The notes beneath the pieces were generated by a model. That model was not told where the DNA came from. It was given only the letters and a program-made list of their open reading frames with translations, and ran no database searches. Source: Pirellulales bacterium (lineage in GTDB: Bacteria > Planctomycetota > Planctomycetia > Pirellulales > Thermoguttaceae). Taken from it: DNA of 35,279 nucleotides. The stretch's first letter is position 1, and each line of letters begins with the position of its first letter. The position numbers and the translations under genes are program-made. The stretch spans positions 1 through 35,279 of the forward strand of contig JADLEL010000211.1 of the NCBI GenBank assembly GCA_020846145.1, in the 5' to 3' direction. Positions 21,915 through 29,017 of this stretch are shown one piece after another.

Positions 21915-24050
21915 ATGAGAGACTCTATCGTGCGAAAACTCTTGCCGCTCAATTTGCAATTTGCAATTTGCAATTACCAATTTGCAATTCTCGCCGTAGC
22001 ATTTGCATTTGCAGTTACCGCTTCTCCCGCCCGCGGCGACGAGGGCATGTGGCTGTTCGACAATCCGCCGAGCAAAATCTTCAAGGAGCGTTACAACTTC
22101 GAGCCGGGTAAGGCGTGGTACGAAAAAGTGCAGAAGGCGGCGGTGCGGATCAACCACGGCGGCTCCGGCTCTTTCGTCTCGCCCGACGGCCTGGTGATGA
22201 CCAACCATCACGTCGGCGCGGGCGCGCTGCAGCAGCTCAGCACGAAGGAAAGAGACCTGCTCAAGGAAGGCTTTCGCGCCAAAACGCGGGCCGAGGAGCT
22301 GAAATGCCACGACATGGAATTCGCCGTTCTGCAAAGCATCGAGGACGTAACGGCCAAGATCAACGCCGCCGTGCCGCCGGAGGCCGACGCCGCAACCGCC
22401 GAGAAGGCCCGCCGCGCCGCAATGAACGAGCTGGAGCGCGAATCGTCCGAGAAAACGGGCCTCCGCTGCGACGTGGTCGCGCTCTACAACGGCGGGCTGT
22501 ACCACCTCTATCGGTTCAAAAAATACACCGACGTGCGGCTGGTCTTCGCGCCCGAGCAGGATATCGCCTTCTTCGGCGGAGACCCCGACAATTTCGAGTA
22601 TCCGCGCTACGATTTGGATATGTGCTTCTTCCGCGTGTATGAAGACGGCAAGCCCGCCGAAACGGAGAATTATTTCTCGTGGAACGCCGCCGGCCCTAAG
22701 GAGAACGAATTGGTGTTCGTGGTCGGCAATCCGGGCCATACCGACCGGCTGAAAACCGTGGCGCACCTCGAATATCTCCGCGATCAGGTGCTGCCCGACT
22801 CGCTCGAACGCCTGCGCCGCATGGAATTGCTGTTCGAACTGTTCGGCGAGCGGAGCAAGGAGAACGCCCGCCGCGCCAAGGGCGGGCAGAACGGCGCCGC
22901 GAACGGCCGCAAGGCCCGCTCGGGCGGATTGGCCGGGCTGCAAGACCCGGCCGTCTTGGCCCGCTGCGAAGCGAACGAAAGATCCTTCCGCGAGGCCGTG
23001 ATGAAAAATCCGCAATTGCGGAAAGCGTGCGGCGACGCCTGGGAGGACGTGGAAAAATCGCTCGCGGCGTGGGATGCGATCTACGACGAATACGACATGC
23101 TCGAGCGCGGCTCGGGCTTTCACAGCCGCTTGTTTGGCATCGCCCGGACGCTGGTGCGCCTGACCGCCGAAACGCCCAAGCCCAACGCCGGGCGGCTTCG
23201 CGAATACCGCGAGTCGAACCTCGATTCGCTCAAACAGGGCCTGTTCTCCACGGCGCCGATCTATAAAGACCTCGAAACCGTGCAACTTGCCGACTCGCTC
23301 GGCGCGCTCGTCGAAACTTTGGGCTTCGATAATCCCACGGTGCAAAAGGTTCTTGCGGGCAAGTCGCCCAAGGCCCGCGCGGCCGAGTTGATCGCCGGCA
23401 CTCGTCTCGACGACGTGGCCGTGCGGAAGAATCTGGCCGCAGGCGGCCTCGCGGCCGTCGAGGCGTCGGACGATCCGCTCATCCAACTGGCGCTCTCGCT
23501 CGATCCGGCGGCACGGGAGGTTCGGAAGGTTTACGAGCAGAAGGTCGAGGAGCCGCAGCGCGAAGCCTACGCCAAAATCGCCAACGCCCGCTTCGCCCTC
23601 TACGGCACCGATTCCTACCCCGACGCCACCTTCACGCTTCGCCTGGCCTTCGGCACGGTGAAGGGCTATAAAGTCGGAAACGAAGTCATACCGCCGTGGA
23701 CGACCTTCGCCGGCCTGTACGAGCGCGCCGCCGAGCACGATAACCAGCCGCCGTTCCATCTGGACGAGCGCTGGTTCCAGCGGAAATCGAAGTTGAACCT
23801 GAATACGCCCTTCAACTTCATCTGCACGGCCGACGTGATCGGCGGCAATTCGGGCAGCCCGGTCATCGACCGCAACGCCGAAATCGTGGGCCTGGTGTTC
23901 GACGGCAACCTCGATTCGCTGCTCTGGGACTTCGTCTTCGACGACGCCCAAGCCCGCACTTTGGCGGTTCACAGCGCCGCGATTATCGAAGCGTTGCGGA
24001 AAGTCTATGATGCCGACGAACTGGCCGACGAAATGCTGGGAAAGCAATAG
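21915..24050 (+). CDS. S46-family dipeptidyl-peptidase (DPP7/DPP11 type)
   Basis: 711 residues from the ATG at 21915, with GGAG about ten bases upstream. Residues 1-41 form a signal peptide ending ASPARG, so the enzyme acts in the periplasm or at the outer face. S46 peptidases release dipeptides from the N-terminus of oligopeptides. Catalytic elements are visible: His in MTNHHVGAG (96-99), Asp in the FGGDPDNFEYPRYDLDMCFF region, and Ser646 in GGNSGSPVID. The residue that in known family members separates DPP7 (Gly) from DPP11 (Arg) appears to be Gly664 in GLVFDGN, favouring hydrophobic P1 preference (inference). The length matches the family. Residues 13-26 of the signal peptide are coded by a CAATTTG heptanucleotide array. 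It seems to be transcribed alone. Confidence 0.9.
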   Translation: MRDSIVRKLLPLNLQFAICNYQFAILAVAFAFAVTASPARGDEGMWLFDNPPSKIFKERYNFEPGKAWYEKVQKAAVRINHGGSGSFVSPDGLVMTNHHVGAGALQQLSTKERDLLKEGFRAKTRAEELKCHDMEFAVLQSIEDVTAKINAAVPPEADAATAEKARRAAMNELERESSEKTGLRCDVVALYNGGLYHLYRFKKYTDVRLVFAPEQDIAFFGGDPDNFEYPRYDLDMCFFRVYEDGKPAETENYFSWNAAGPKENELVFVVGNPGHTDRLKTVAHLEYLRDQVLPDSLERLRRMELLFELFGERSKENARRAKGGQNGAANGRKARSGGLAGLQDPAVLARCEANERSFREAVMKNPQLRKACGDAWEDVEKSLAAWDAIYDEYDMLERGSGFHSRLFGIARTLVRLTAETPKPNAGRLREYRESNLDSLKQGLFSTAPIYKDLETVQLADSLGALVETLGFDNPTVQKVLAGKSPKARAAELIAGTRLDDVAVRKNLAAGGLAAVEASDDPLIQLALSLDPAAREVRKVYEQKVEEPQREAYAKIANARFALYGTDSYPDATFTLRLAFGTVKGYKVGNEVIPPWTTFAGLYERAAEHDNQPPFHLDERWFQRKSKLNLNTPFNFICTADVIGGNSGSPVIDRNAEIVGLVFDGNLDSLLWDFVFDDAQARTLAVHSAAIIEALRKVYDADELADEMLGKQ
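21950..21989. repeat. CAATTTG heptamer array in the S46 signal peptide
   Basis: CAATTTG occurs four times and the variants CAATTAC and CAATTCT once each, in register at seven bases. It codes LQFAICNYQFAIL, which is hydrophobic enough to serve as the start of the signal peptide core. One unit more or less would shift the frame of the whole gene. Confidence 0.75.
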
Positions 24051-24416
24051 TGGGCAGTGGTCGATAGCCAGTGGGAGGAAAAGTTGGAAGGGATTTGCTC
24101 ATTACCTTATCAGCAAACTTTGCTCATGTTCGCCATTTATGCGAAGCTGGGTAAAATGTATCGAGCTTTCCGGCCTTTTTTTCTATGTTAACCCGTCAAC
24201 TGACCTTGCATTCAAGGCAGCCGGTGTGGTAGATTGGTTTGCCGCTCATTAGGTAGGACAGGTTTCCAGCCTGTCTCGAAATGGCTCGTAGGTTATGCTT
24301 TAGCATAACTTTTTGATTGTTCCTCAAAGTGTTATGCTGAAGCATAACCTACCAATTATCGCGTTGGAATGGACAGTTTAGAAACCTGTCCTACGAAGAG
24401 GAAAGGAATCCGCATC
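24051..24416. other. Intergenic region before lpxD, repeats only
   Basis: About 365 bases. The start (24046-24078) is a weak heptamer-like run (AGTGGGC AGTGGTC GATAGCC AGTGGGA). The nested palindromes at 24253-24394 fill the end. Between them, about 24080-24250, no gene or signal could be assigned. Confidence 0.45.
24253..24394. repeat. Nested pair of palindromic repeats
   Basis: The outer arms GTAGGACAGGTTTC (24253-24266) and GAAACCTGTCCTAC (24381-24394) enclose inner arms GTAGGTTATGCTTTAGCATA... (24288-24309) and their near-perfect complement (24331-24352). The outer family occurs alone at 28300-28382 and the inner family alone at 28909-28975. The structure suggests one element inserted into another. 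Confidence 0.85.
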
Positions 24417-25517
24417 ATGCAGGCGACGCTTGCCGAACTGGCCGCGCTGGTGGAAGGAAAACTCGTCGGCGACGGCAACGTGATTGTCGAAGGTGCGGCT
24501 TCGCTACGCGACGCGCAGACCGGGCAGATTACGCTTATCGACGGCGACGACAAGAACAACCAACTCAAGGCGTGTCCCGCAGCGGCCGTCATCGCGCCGA
24601 AAAGTTTTTCACCCAGCGGCCTGCCCGCCATCCTGGTCGATGACGTGCATCGGGCGTTCGCGATCATCATCCTCAAGTTCCATCCGCAGCGGACGACGCC
24701 GCGGATCGGCGTCAGCCCGCTGGCGTCCGTCAGTCCGACGGCCAAGATCGGCGAGAACGTCGATATCCATCCTTTCGCCACCATCGGCGACGACGTGGCG
24801 ATCGAATCCGGCTCAACCATCCACGGCGGCGCGCATATCATGGTCGGCACGCGGATCGGCCGCGACACGACGATCTTCCCCGGCGCGGTGCTTTACGAGG
24901 ATACGGTCGTCGGTCCGCGCTGCACCATTCACGCCAACGCGGTGCTGGGCGCGTACGGTTTCGGCTACGGTTTCGCCGACGGCCGGCACGTGCTTTCGGC
25001 CCAGTTGGGCAACGTGATTTTGGAGGCCGACGTGGAGATCGGCGCTTGCACGACCATCGACCGCGGCACCTACGGCCCGACGGTCATCGGCGAGGGGACC
25101 AAGATCGACGACCACGTGATGATCGCCCACAATTGCCGCATCGGCCGGCACAACATGCTCTGCTCGCAGGTGGGCATCGCCGGCAGCACCACCACCGGCG
25201 ATTACGTGGTGATGGCCGGCCAGGTCGGCGTGCGGGACCACGTCCACATCGGCGCGAAGGCGGTGCTGGGGGCGATGGCCGGCATTACCAACGACGTGCC
25301 CGACGGCTCCCGCATGATCGGCATCCCCGCCACGCCGGAACGCGATCAAAAACTCAAGCAGGCCGCCTTCAGCAAATTGCCCGAAATGCGCCGCGAACTG
25401 AAAAAGCTGCAACGATTGGCGGAAAAGATCGCCCAAAAAATCGGCATTGAAGAAGGATGCCATTTCAGCGATGAAAATGGTGAGCAAGAGCCGGATGACC
25501 GCCGCGCGGTGGCGTGA
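24417..25517 (+). CDS. lpxD: UDP-3-O-acylglucosamine N-acyltransferase
   Basis: 366 residues from the ATG at 24417, preceded by AGGAAAGGA. It adds the second hydroxyacyl chain, from acyl-ACP, to UDP-3-O-acylglucosamine in lipid A synthesis (cytoplasm). The N-terminal domain (about 1-100) binds uridine. The rest is a left-handed beta helix of hexapeptide repeats (VSPTAKIGENVDIHPFATIG, GDDVAIESGSTIHGGAHIMV). The catalytic base is probably His238 in DDHVMIAHNCRIG, corresponding to His239 of the E. coli enzyme. Residues 330-366 form a helical, then acidic tail that is longer than usual. In-frame sequence upstream of 24417 is palindromic repeat DNA and not part of the gene. lpxI lies 1.9 kb downstream beyond an accessory segment. 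Confidence 0.95.
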   Translation: MQATLAELAALVEGKLVGDGNVIVEGAASLRDAQTGQITLIDGDDKNNQLKACPAAAVIAPKSFSPSGLPAILVDDVHRAFAIIILKFHPQRTTPRIGVSPLASVSPTAKIGENVDIHPFATIGDDVAIESGSTIHGGAHIMVGTRIGRDTTIFPGAVLYEDTVVGPRCTIHANAVLGAYGFGYGFADGRHVLSAQLGNVILEADVEIGACTTIDRGTYGPTVIGEGTKIDDHVMIAHNCRIGRHNMLCSQVGIAGSTTTGDYVVMAGQVGVRDHVHIGAKAVLGAMAGITNDVPDGSRMIGIPATPERDQKLKQAAFSKLPEMRRELKKLQRLAEKIAQKIGIEEGCHFSDENGEQEPDDRRAVA

Positions 25518-25553
25518 GAAAAGGATTAAGTCTCGATAACGACCGTCGGAAGC

Positions 25554-25760
25554 CAGTTCAAGTCCCGAAGGGACGGTAGCCATTAGCCAGGGGTGTAAAC
25601 CCCTGGGAGAAGAAAGCACGACAATTCAAAGCCTCGAAGAGGCGACAGTTACGCCGAAACTTGAACTACTGCCGCCCTTTCAGGGCTGAAAATTCTACTC
25701 TTCTCCTGTTCCAGGGGTTTACACCCCTGGCTAATGACTACCGTCCCTTCGGGACTGAAC
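25554..25760. repeat. Large inverted repeat with internal palindromes
   Basis: Arms of about 50 bases: left 25554-25606 (AGTTCAAGTCCCGAAGGGAC onward) and right 25711-25760 (ending CCCTTCGGGACTGAAC). Each arm contains its own palindromes, CCCGAAGGG and CCAGGGGTGTAAACCCCTGG. The centre holds GCCTCGAAGAGGC and GCCCTTTCAGGGC. Repeats of this form are common in planctomycete genomes. No coding capacity. Confidence 0.8.
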
Positions 25761-25786
25761 AACACGATCATCCAAATTCGAGATTA

Positions 25787-25862
25787 TCAGTGGAAATCAG
25801 TGAAAATTAGTGTTCCCTTTCCGAAAAACATCGGAACACTAATCGCCGCTGATAACCACTGA
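25787..25862. repeat. Second inverted repeat before the DUF433 gene
   Basis: Imperfect 30-base arms, 25787-25816 (TCAGTGGAAATCAGTG...) and 25833-25862 (...GCTGATAACCACTGA), with the best pairing at GTGTTCC/GGAACAC and at the outer TCAGTGG/CCACTGA. Confidence 0.65.
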
Positions 25863-25882
25863 TGGATATTTCATATAACCCC

Positions 25883-25888
25883 TATAAT
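25883..25888 (+). promoter_or_regulatory. Candidate -10 box for the DUF433 gene
   Basis: TATAAT at 25883-25888 lies about 39 bases before the ATG at 25927. The -35 region (about 25860) is weak. Confidence 0.4.
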
Positions 25889-25926
25889 GAGAAAATAGGT
25901 TGCAAAATCATTTTCCGGGGTGTTCC

Positions 25927-26148
25927 ATGGATATTCAACAATGCATCGTTACCGATCCCGGTATCTGTGGCGGCGAACCTGTATTCCTGGGCACGCGAGT
26001 CCCCTTGCGCACGGTCTTGGCCAGTTTGGCCGAAGGCGATGAAGCGGCGGATATTCTCCGCAGCTTTCCCACGCTCACCACCGAGCACGTCCGCGCCGCC
26101 ATTTCCTTCGCGGCGGCGGCCGTAGATGATATGCCTTATGCCGGATAA
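25927..26148 (+). CDS. DUF433-family protein (antitoxin-like)
   Basis: 73 residues from the ATG at 25927, with GGGGTG six bases upstream. The pattern IVTDPGICGGEPVFLGTRVPLRTVLASLAEGD is the DUF433 signature: G-x-P-x-(F/I)-x-G-T-R-(I/V)-x-V, a winged-helix-like fold. DUF433 proteins are often antitoxins (VapB45-like) followed by a DUF5615 PIN-like toxin. Here no such toxin follows; the next gene is an ORF6N protein. It may be an orphan antitoxin or a solitary regulator. It opens the accessory segment between lpxD and lpxI, and its promoter TATAAT lies at 25883. Confidence 0.8.
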   Translation: MDIQQCIVTDPGICGGEPVFLGTRVPLRTVLASLAEGDEAADILRSFPTLTTEHVRAAISFAAAAVDDMPYAG

Positions 26149-26166
26149 TAGTTGCACGGTGTTGTT

Positions 26167-26201
26167 AAAACTTGAGGTGCCAATTTGGCACCTCAAGTTT
26201 T
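26167..26201. promoter_or_regulatory. Perfect 16-bp palindrome, possible ORF6N operator
   Basis: AAAACTTGAGGTGCCA (26167-26182), loop ATT, then the perfect complement TGGCACCTCAAGTTTT (26186-26201). The first 22 bases recur exactly inside the ORF6N coding sequence at 26444-26465, where the second arm is partly kept (CTCAAGTT at 26469-26476). It lies 41 bases before the ORF6N start, so it could be an operator, a hairpin in the leader, or a copied fragment of the gene. Confidence 0.55.
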
Positions 26202-26241
26202 CGGCGCCCCCACATTGGATTTTTTCAGGGATGAAATAACA

Positions 26242-26757
26242 ATGGCCGAAAAGCACACGAATTTGATCCCGGTAGAGCGAATCGAAGGAGTTATATTATT
26301 GATTCGCGATCAAAAGGTGATATTGGATAGCGATCTTGCGGAAATGTACGGCGTGGAAACTAAAGTACTTGTGCGTGCAGTCAAACGCCATACCGCACGT
26401 TTTCCAGATGATTTTATGTTTCAACTTTCCAATGAGGAATTTGAAAACTTGAGGTGCCAATTTGGAATCTCAAGTTCTTGGGGTGGTCGTCGTCACGCTC
26501 CTTATGCCTTTACCGAGCAAGGTGTAGCCATGTTATCCGGCATATTGAATAGCCCGCGGGCAGTGGCAGTAAATGTCGAAATTATGCGGACTTTCGTGAA
26601 ACTTCGACGGATGCTGGCCTCAAATGTGGAGTTAGCCCGAAAACTCGATGCCCTCGAAAGAAAATACGACTCACAATTCAAGGTTGTGTTTGACGCGATT
26701 AGACAACTGATGATCCCTCCCGATAACAAAGCCAAACGACGCATTGGATTTGGCTGA
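26242..26757 (+). CDS. ORF6N-domain protein (phage/KilA-N type)
   Basis: 171 residues from the ATG at 26242, chosen because the conserved part begins with [25 protein letters not shown] lies about 12 bases upstream. The ORF6N DNA-binding domain fills residues 10-120: [60 protein letters not shown] and [16 protein letters not shown]. The C-terminal 50 residues form a coiled-coil-like helix ([20 protein letters not shown]). ORF6N proteins are found in phages and as dispersed genes in bacteria; the role is poorly known, perhaps regulatory. Base composition is less GC-rich than in lpxD and lpxI, which suggests transfer. The palindrome before it repeats part of its own coding sequence. Confidence 0.9.
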   Translation: MAEKHTNLIPVERIEGVILLIRDQKVILDSDLAEMYGVETKVLVRAVKRHTARFPDDFMFQLSNEEFENLRCQFGISSSWGGRRHAPYAFTEQGVAMLSGILNSPRAVAVNVEIMRTFVKLRRMLASNVELARKLDALERKYDSQFKVVFDAIRQLMIPPDNKAKRRIGFG

Positions 26758-26833
26758 TACATTGAGGTCAATCAATAGCCAGACAATTACTGCCCGCGAG
26801 AACGATCCAGGTATGATTACGCAGGGTGTTACT

Positions 26834-27400
26834 ATGGAAGAAATGATTTCGGTGGCCGATGTCGCGAAGCAGCTTGGGAAAATAAAACAGTCGGTCTTTA
26901 AGGTCATAAAACGTCTTGAGATTAACGTGATGAAACGACGTGCCGGCGGCAACCAACTTGCAGCTTATGTCACGCAATCCGATTTCAACCGAATCAAGGC
27001 CGAAATCGCTGCAAGAGAAAAGCGGACTCGATCTGATTGCGTAAGCGTGGAAGAGGATGATGGCTTTATCTCGGCAGAGCAAGGCGTATTTTATTTAGTT
27101 CAACTAGAATCTGATCACGATGCCGGTCGCTTTAAGGTCGGTTTTGCAGCGAATATGCCAGATCGCTTGAGGCAATTGCGCTGTTCTGCGCCTTTTGCCA
27201 CTGTATTGAAAACATAGCCCTGCCGCAGGCTATGGGAAAAAACTGCAATAGACTGCGTAACATCAGGATGTGAAAAGCTCCATACCGAAGTGTTTCGGAC
27301 GGACTCTGTTGCGGATGTCGCTGCCAAATGCGAACAGTTCTTTGGGCAAATGCCCACGTTAATGGCAAATTCGAATCGAACAGGATGCAAAGATTTATGA
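26834..27400 (+). pseudogene. T5orf172/GIY-YIG-like gene interrupted by an amber codon
   Basis: From the ATG at 26834 (alternative 26813) the frame runs to TAG at 27215-27217 and then continues open, in the same frame, to TGA at 27398-27400. The first part has a helix-turn-helix-like N-terminus (ISVADVAKQLGKIKQSVFKV) and the start of a T5orf172/GIY-YIG-type domain: GVFYLVQLESDHDAGRFKVG and FAANMPDRLRQLRCSAPFAT. After the stop comes PCRRLWEKTAIDCVTSGCEK, LHTEVFRTDSVADVAAKCEQ and FFGQMPT, the expected remainder. One base change (TGG to TAG, Trp) explains the break. Either a pseudogene, or readthrough, or a working truncated form. It follows ORF6N by 55-76 bases and its last stop overlaps the lpxI ATG. 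Confidence 0.75.
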
Positions 27401-28287
27401 ACGCTTTATCCCCAAATCCCAAGCGCATCGGCATCATGGCGGGCTGGGGGCGGTATCCGCTGGTGATCGCCGAGGCGCTGAAGAAGCAGGGGTACGAGAC
27501 GTATTGCCTGGGCGTGGTCGATCATGCGGACCCGAAACTGGCCGAGATCTGCCACGAGTTCCAGTGGAGCGGGCTGGCGAAGTTCGGTAGCGCGATCCGC
27601 TACTTCAAACGCCGCGGCGTGACCGAAGCGATGATGGCCGGCAAAATTTTCAAAGTGCGATTGTTCGGCCGGTTTGCTTGGATTCGCCATTTGCCCGACT
27701 TGCGGACAATCCGCATGTTCATCCCGTTTTTTTGGACCCGGCAGAAAGATTGTCGCGACGACACGCTGTTGACGGCGGTCGTCGATGAATTCGCCGCGGA
27801 GGGTATCCGCTTGTCCGTCCCCACCGATTATGCCCCGGAACTGCTGGTGAAGCCCGGCCAACTCACGCGCCGCGGGCCGAGCTTCGCGCAGCAAAAGGAT
27901 ATCGAGTTCGGCTGGCGGATGGCTAAGGAGATGGGCCGGTTGGACATCGGCCAGAGCGTGGCCGTGAAGAACCAGGCCGTGCTGGCCGTCGAAGCCGTCG
28001 AAGGGACCGACCAGAACATCCGCCGCGCGGGCACGCTCTGCAAAGCCGGACGGTTCACCGTGGTGAAGGTGGCCAAGCCGCAGCAGGACATGCGATTCGA
28101 CGTGCCCACCATCGGCGTCGGCACGCTCGAAACCATGCTCGAAGCCGGCGGTGAGGTGCTGGCCGTCGAGGCGGGCAAGACCATCCTCCTTGACCAGAAA
28201 GAGGTCGTCGATTTCGCCGACCGCCATAAAATGGTGATCGTGTCGCTGATGGATTCGGAGGTCGGTTTGCCTTCCACGACGAAATGA
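27397..28287 (+). CDS. lpxI: UDP-2,3-diacylglucosamine pyrophosphatase LpxI
   Basis: 296 residues from the ATG at 27397, which overlaps the TGA of the broken upstream frame (ATGA); an ATG at 27385 is possible. LpxI (DUF1009) hydrolyses UDP-2,3-diacylglucosamine to lipid X and UMP in the cytoplasm and replaces LpxH in many bacteria. Family features: IGIMAGWGRYPLVIAEALKK at the N-terminus, LAKFGSAIRYFKRRGVTEAM, MAGKIFKVRLF, and in the C-terminal domain GQSVAVKNQAVLAVEAVEGT and FDVPTIGVGTLETMLEAGG. The length is typical. Together with lpxD it shows a lipid A pathway. The intervening segment probably entered a once closer lpxD-lpxI arrangement (inference). Confidence 0.93.
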   Translation: MNALSPNPKRIGIMAGWGRYPLVIAEALKKQGYETYCLGVVDHADPKLAEICHEFQWSGLAKFGSAIRYFKRRGVTEAMMAGKIFKVRLFGRFAWIRHLPDLRTIRMFIPFFWTRQKDCRDDTLLTAVVDEFAAEGIRLSVPTDYAPELLVKPGQLTRRGPSFAQQKDIEFGWRMAKEMGRLDIGQSVAVKNQAVLAVEAVEGTDQNIRRAGTLCKAGRFTVVKVAKPQQDMRFDVPTIGVGTLETMLEAGGEVLAVEAGKTILLDQKEVVDFADRHKMVIVSLMDSEVGLPSTTK

Positions 28288-28299
28288 GATACTATTGAT

Positions 28300-28382
28300 G
28301 TAGGACAGGTTTCCAACCTGTCCCGTGATGACAGGGTAAAAAGCCGTATAGATTCTTTTGACAGGTTGGAAACCTGTCCTAC
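28300..28382. repeat. 23-bp perfect inverted repeat, GTAGGACAGG family
   Basis: GTAGGACAGGTTTCCAACCT... (28300-28322) pairs perfectly with 28360-28382 across a 37-base loop. Same family as the outer arms at 24253-24394. The right arm ends just before the GGAG ribosome binding site of the next gene, so an mRNA hairpin could affect its translation. Confidence 0.85.
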
Positions 28383-28391
28383 GGAGCGATC

Positions 28392-28862
28392 ATGCGAACG
28401 ATGAACCGAGGCATAGCGAAAGCGCTCGTCTGGCTGGCGGCCGCGCTCATGCCCTGGGATTTGTCGTTCGTCTTCGCCTGCTCGTGCGACGGCGGAACGA
28501 GCGGGAACAATTCGTCGAAGGGCTGCTGCGGCACGGCGAGTTGCACCTGCCATCAGAAGGCAAAACCGGCGAAGCGTACTTGCTGCTCCGGCAAGAAAGC
28601 GACGCTTCGAACATCGGCCGCTCGATCGGGCAAAGTCGGCGACGTAACCTGCACGTGCCGCACGAAAAACCAGCCCCAGCCGCAAACGCCGCCCAACGAT
28701 TCGCGGCATCAAAAAGAGCAGCTTGGCGCCGTGCCCACAAGCGCGATTGCTCCCTCGGCCATTCCGCCGGCCGATTCCGCTTGTGCATCCGCCGCCGGCT
28801 TTGCCGTCAATCCTCTCTCCGCCCTCGAACGCTGCGGCGCGCTCTGCCGATTTCTGATCTGA
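28392..28862 (+). CDS. Secreted cysteine-rich protein, possible metal binder
   Basis: 156 residues from the ATG at 28392, with GGAG about six bases upstream. Residues 1-29 form a signal peptide (ALVWLAAALMPWDLSFVFA-C); the Cys right after could be lipidated, but no clear lipobox is seen. The mature part is Cys-rich: CSCDGG, KGCCGTASCTCHQK, RTCCSGKK, TCTCRTK. A Pro/Ser/Ala-rich tail and a final CGALCRFLI follow. Clustered CC and CxC motifs can bind Cu(I), Zn(II) or Ag(I). The family is not recognised. Its place directly before the metal-efflux genes supports a role in periplasmic metal binding or sensing, but this is inference. Confidence 0.6.
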   Translation: MRTMNRGIAKALVWLAAALMPWDLSFVFACSCDGGTSGNNSSKGCCGTASCTCHQKAKPAKRTCCSGKKATLRTSAARSGKVGDVTCTCRTKNQPQPQTPPNDSRHQKEQLGAVPTSAIAPSAIPPADSACASAAGFAVNPLSALERCGALCRFLI

Positions 28863-28908
28863 TTCTTTTTCTTGAAGAATGATTCCGCGCGCCGAAGGCG
28901 CCGTTGTG

Positions 28909-28975
28909 CCGTAGGTTATGCTTTAGCATAACATACAATCCGTAACGCTTCGTTATGCTAAAGCATAACCTACGG
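28909..28975. repeat. 24-bp perfect inverted repeat, GTTATGCT family
   Basis: CCGTAGGTTATGCTTTAGCA... (28909-28932) pairs perfectly with 28952-28975 across 19 bases. Same family as the inner arms at 24288-24352. It fills the gap between the Cys-rich gene and the lipoprotein gene. Confidence 0.85.
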
Positions 28976-29017
28976 ACTTGCGATCCATAAAAAACCGTTT
29001 TCCAAAGGAGTTTTATC

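Noticed and set aside
21861-24047. 728-codon open frame on the minus strand
   Set aside because: It lies wholly antisense to the S46 peptidase gene, whose motifs and signal peptide are clear. The antisense protein is His/Arg/Gly/Val-rich with no domain, as expected from a GC-rich shadow frame.
24007-24252. 81-codon plus frame after the S46 gene
   Set aside because: It begins inside the peptidase gene and ends in repeat DNA; no start signal or recognisable protein.
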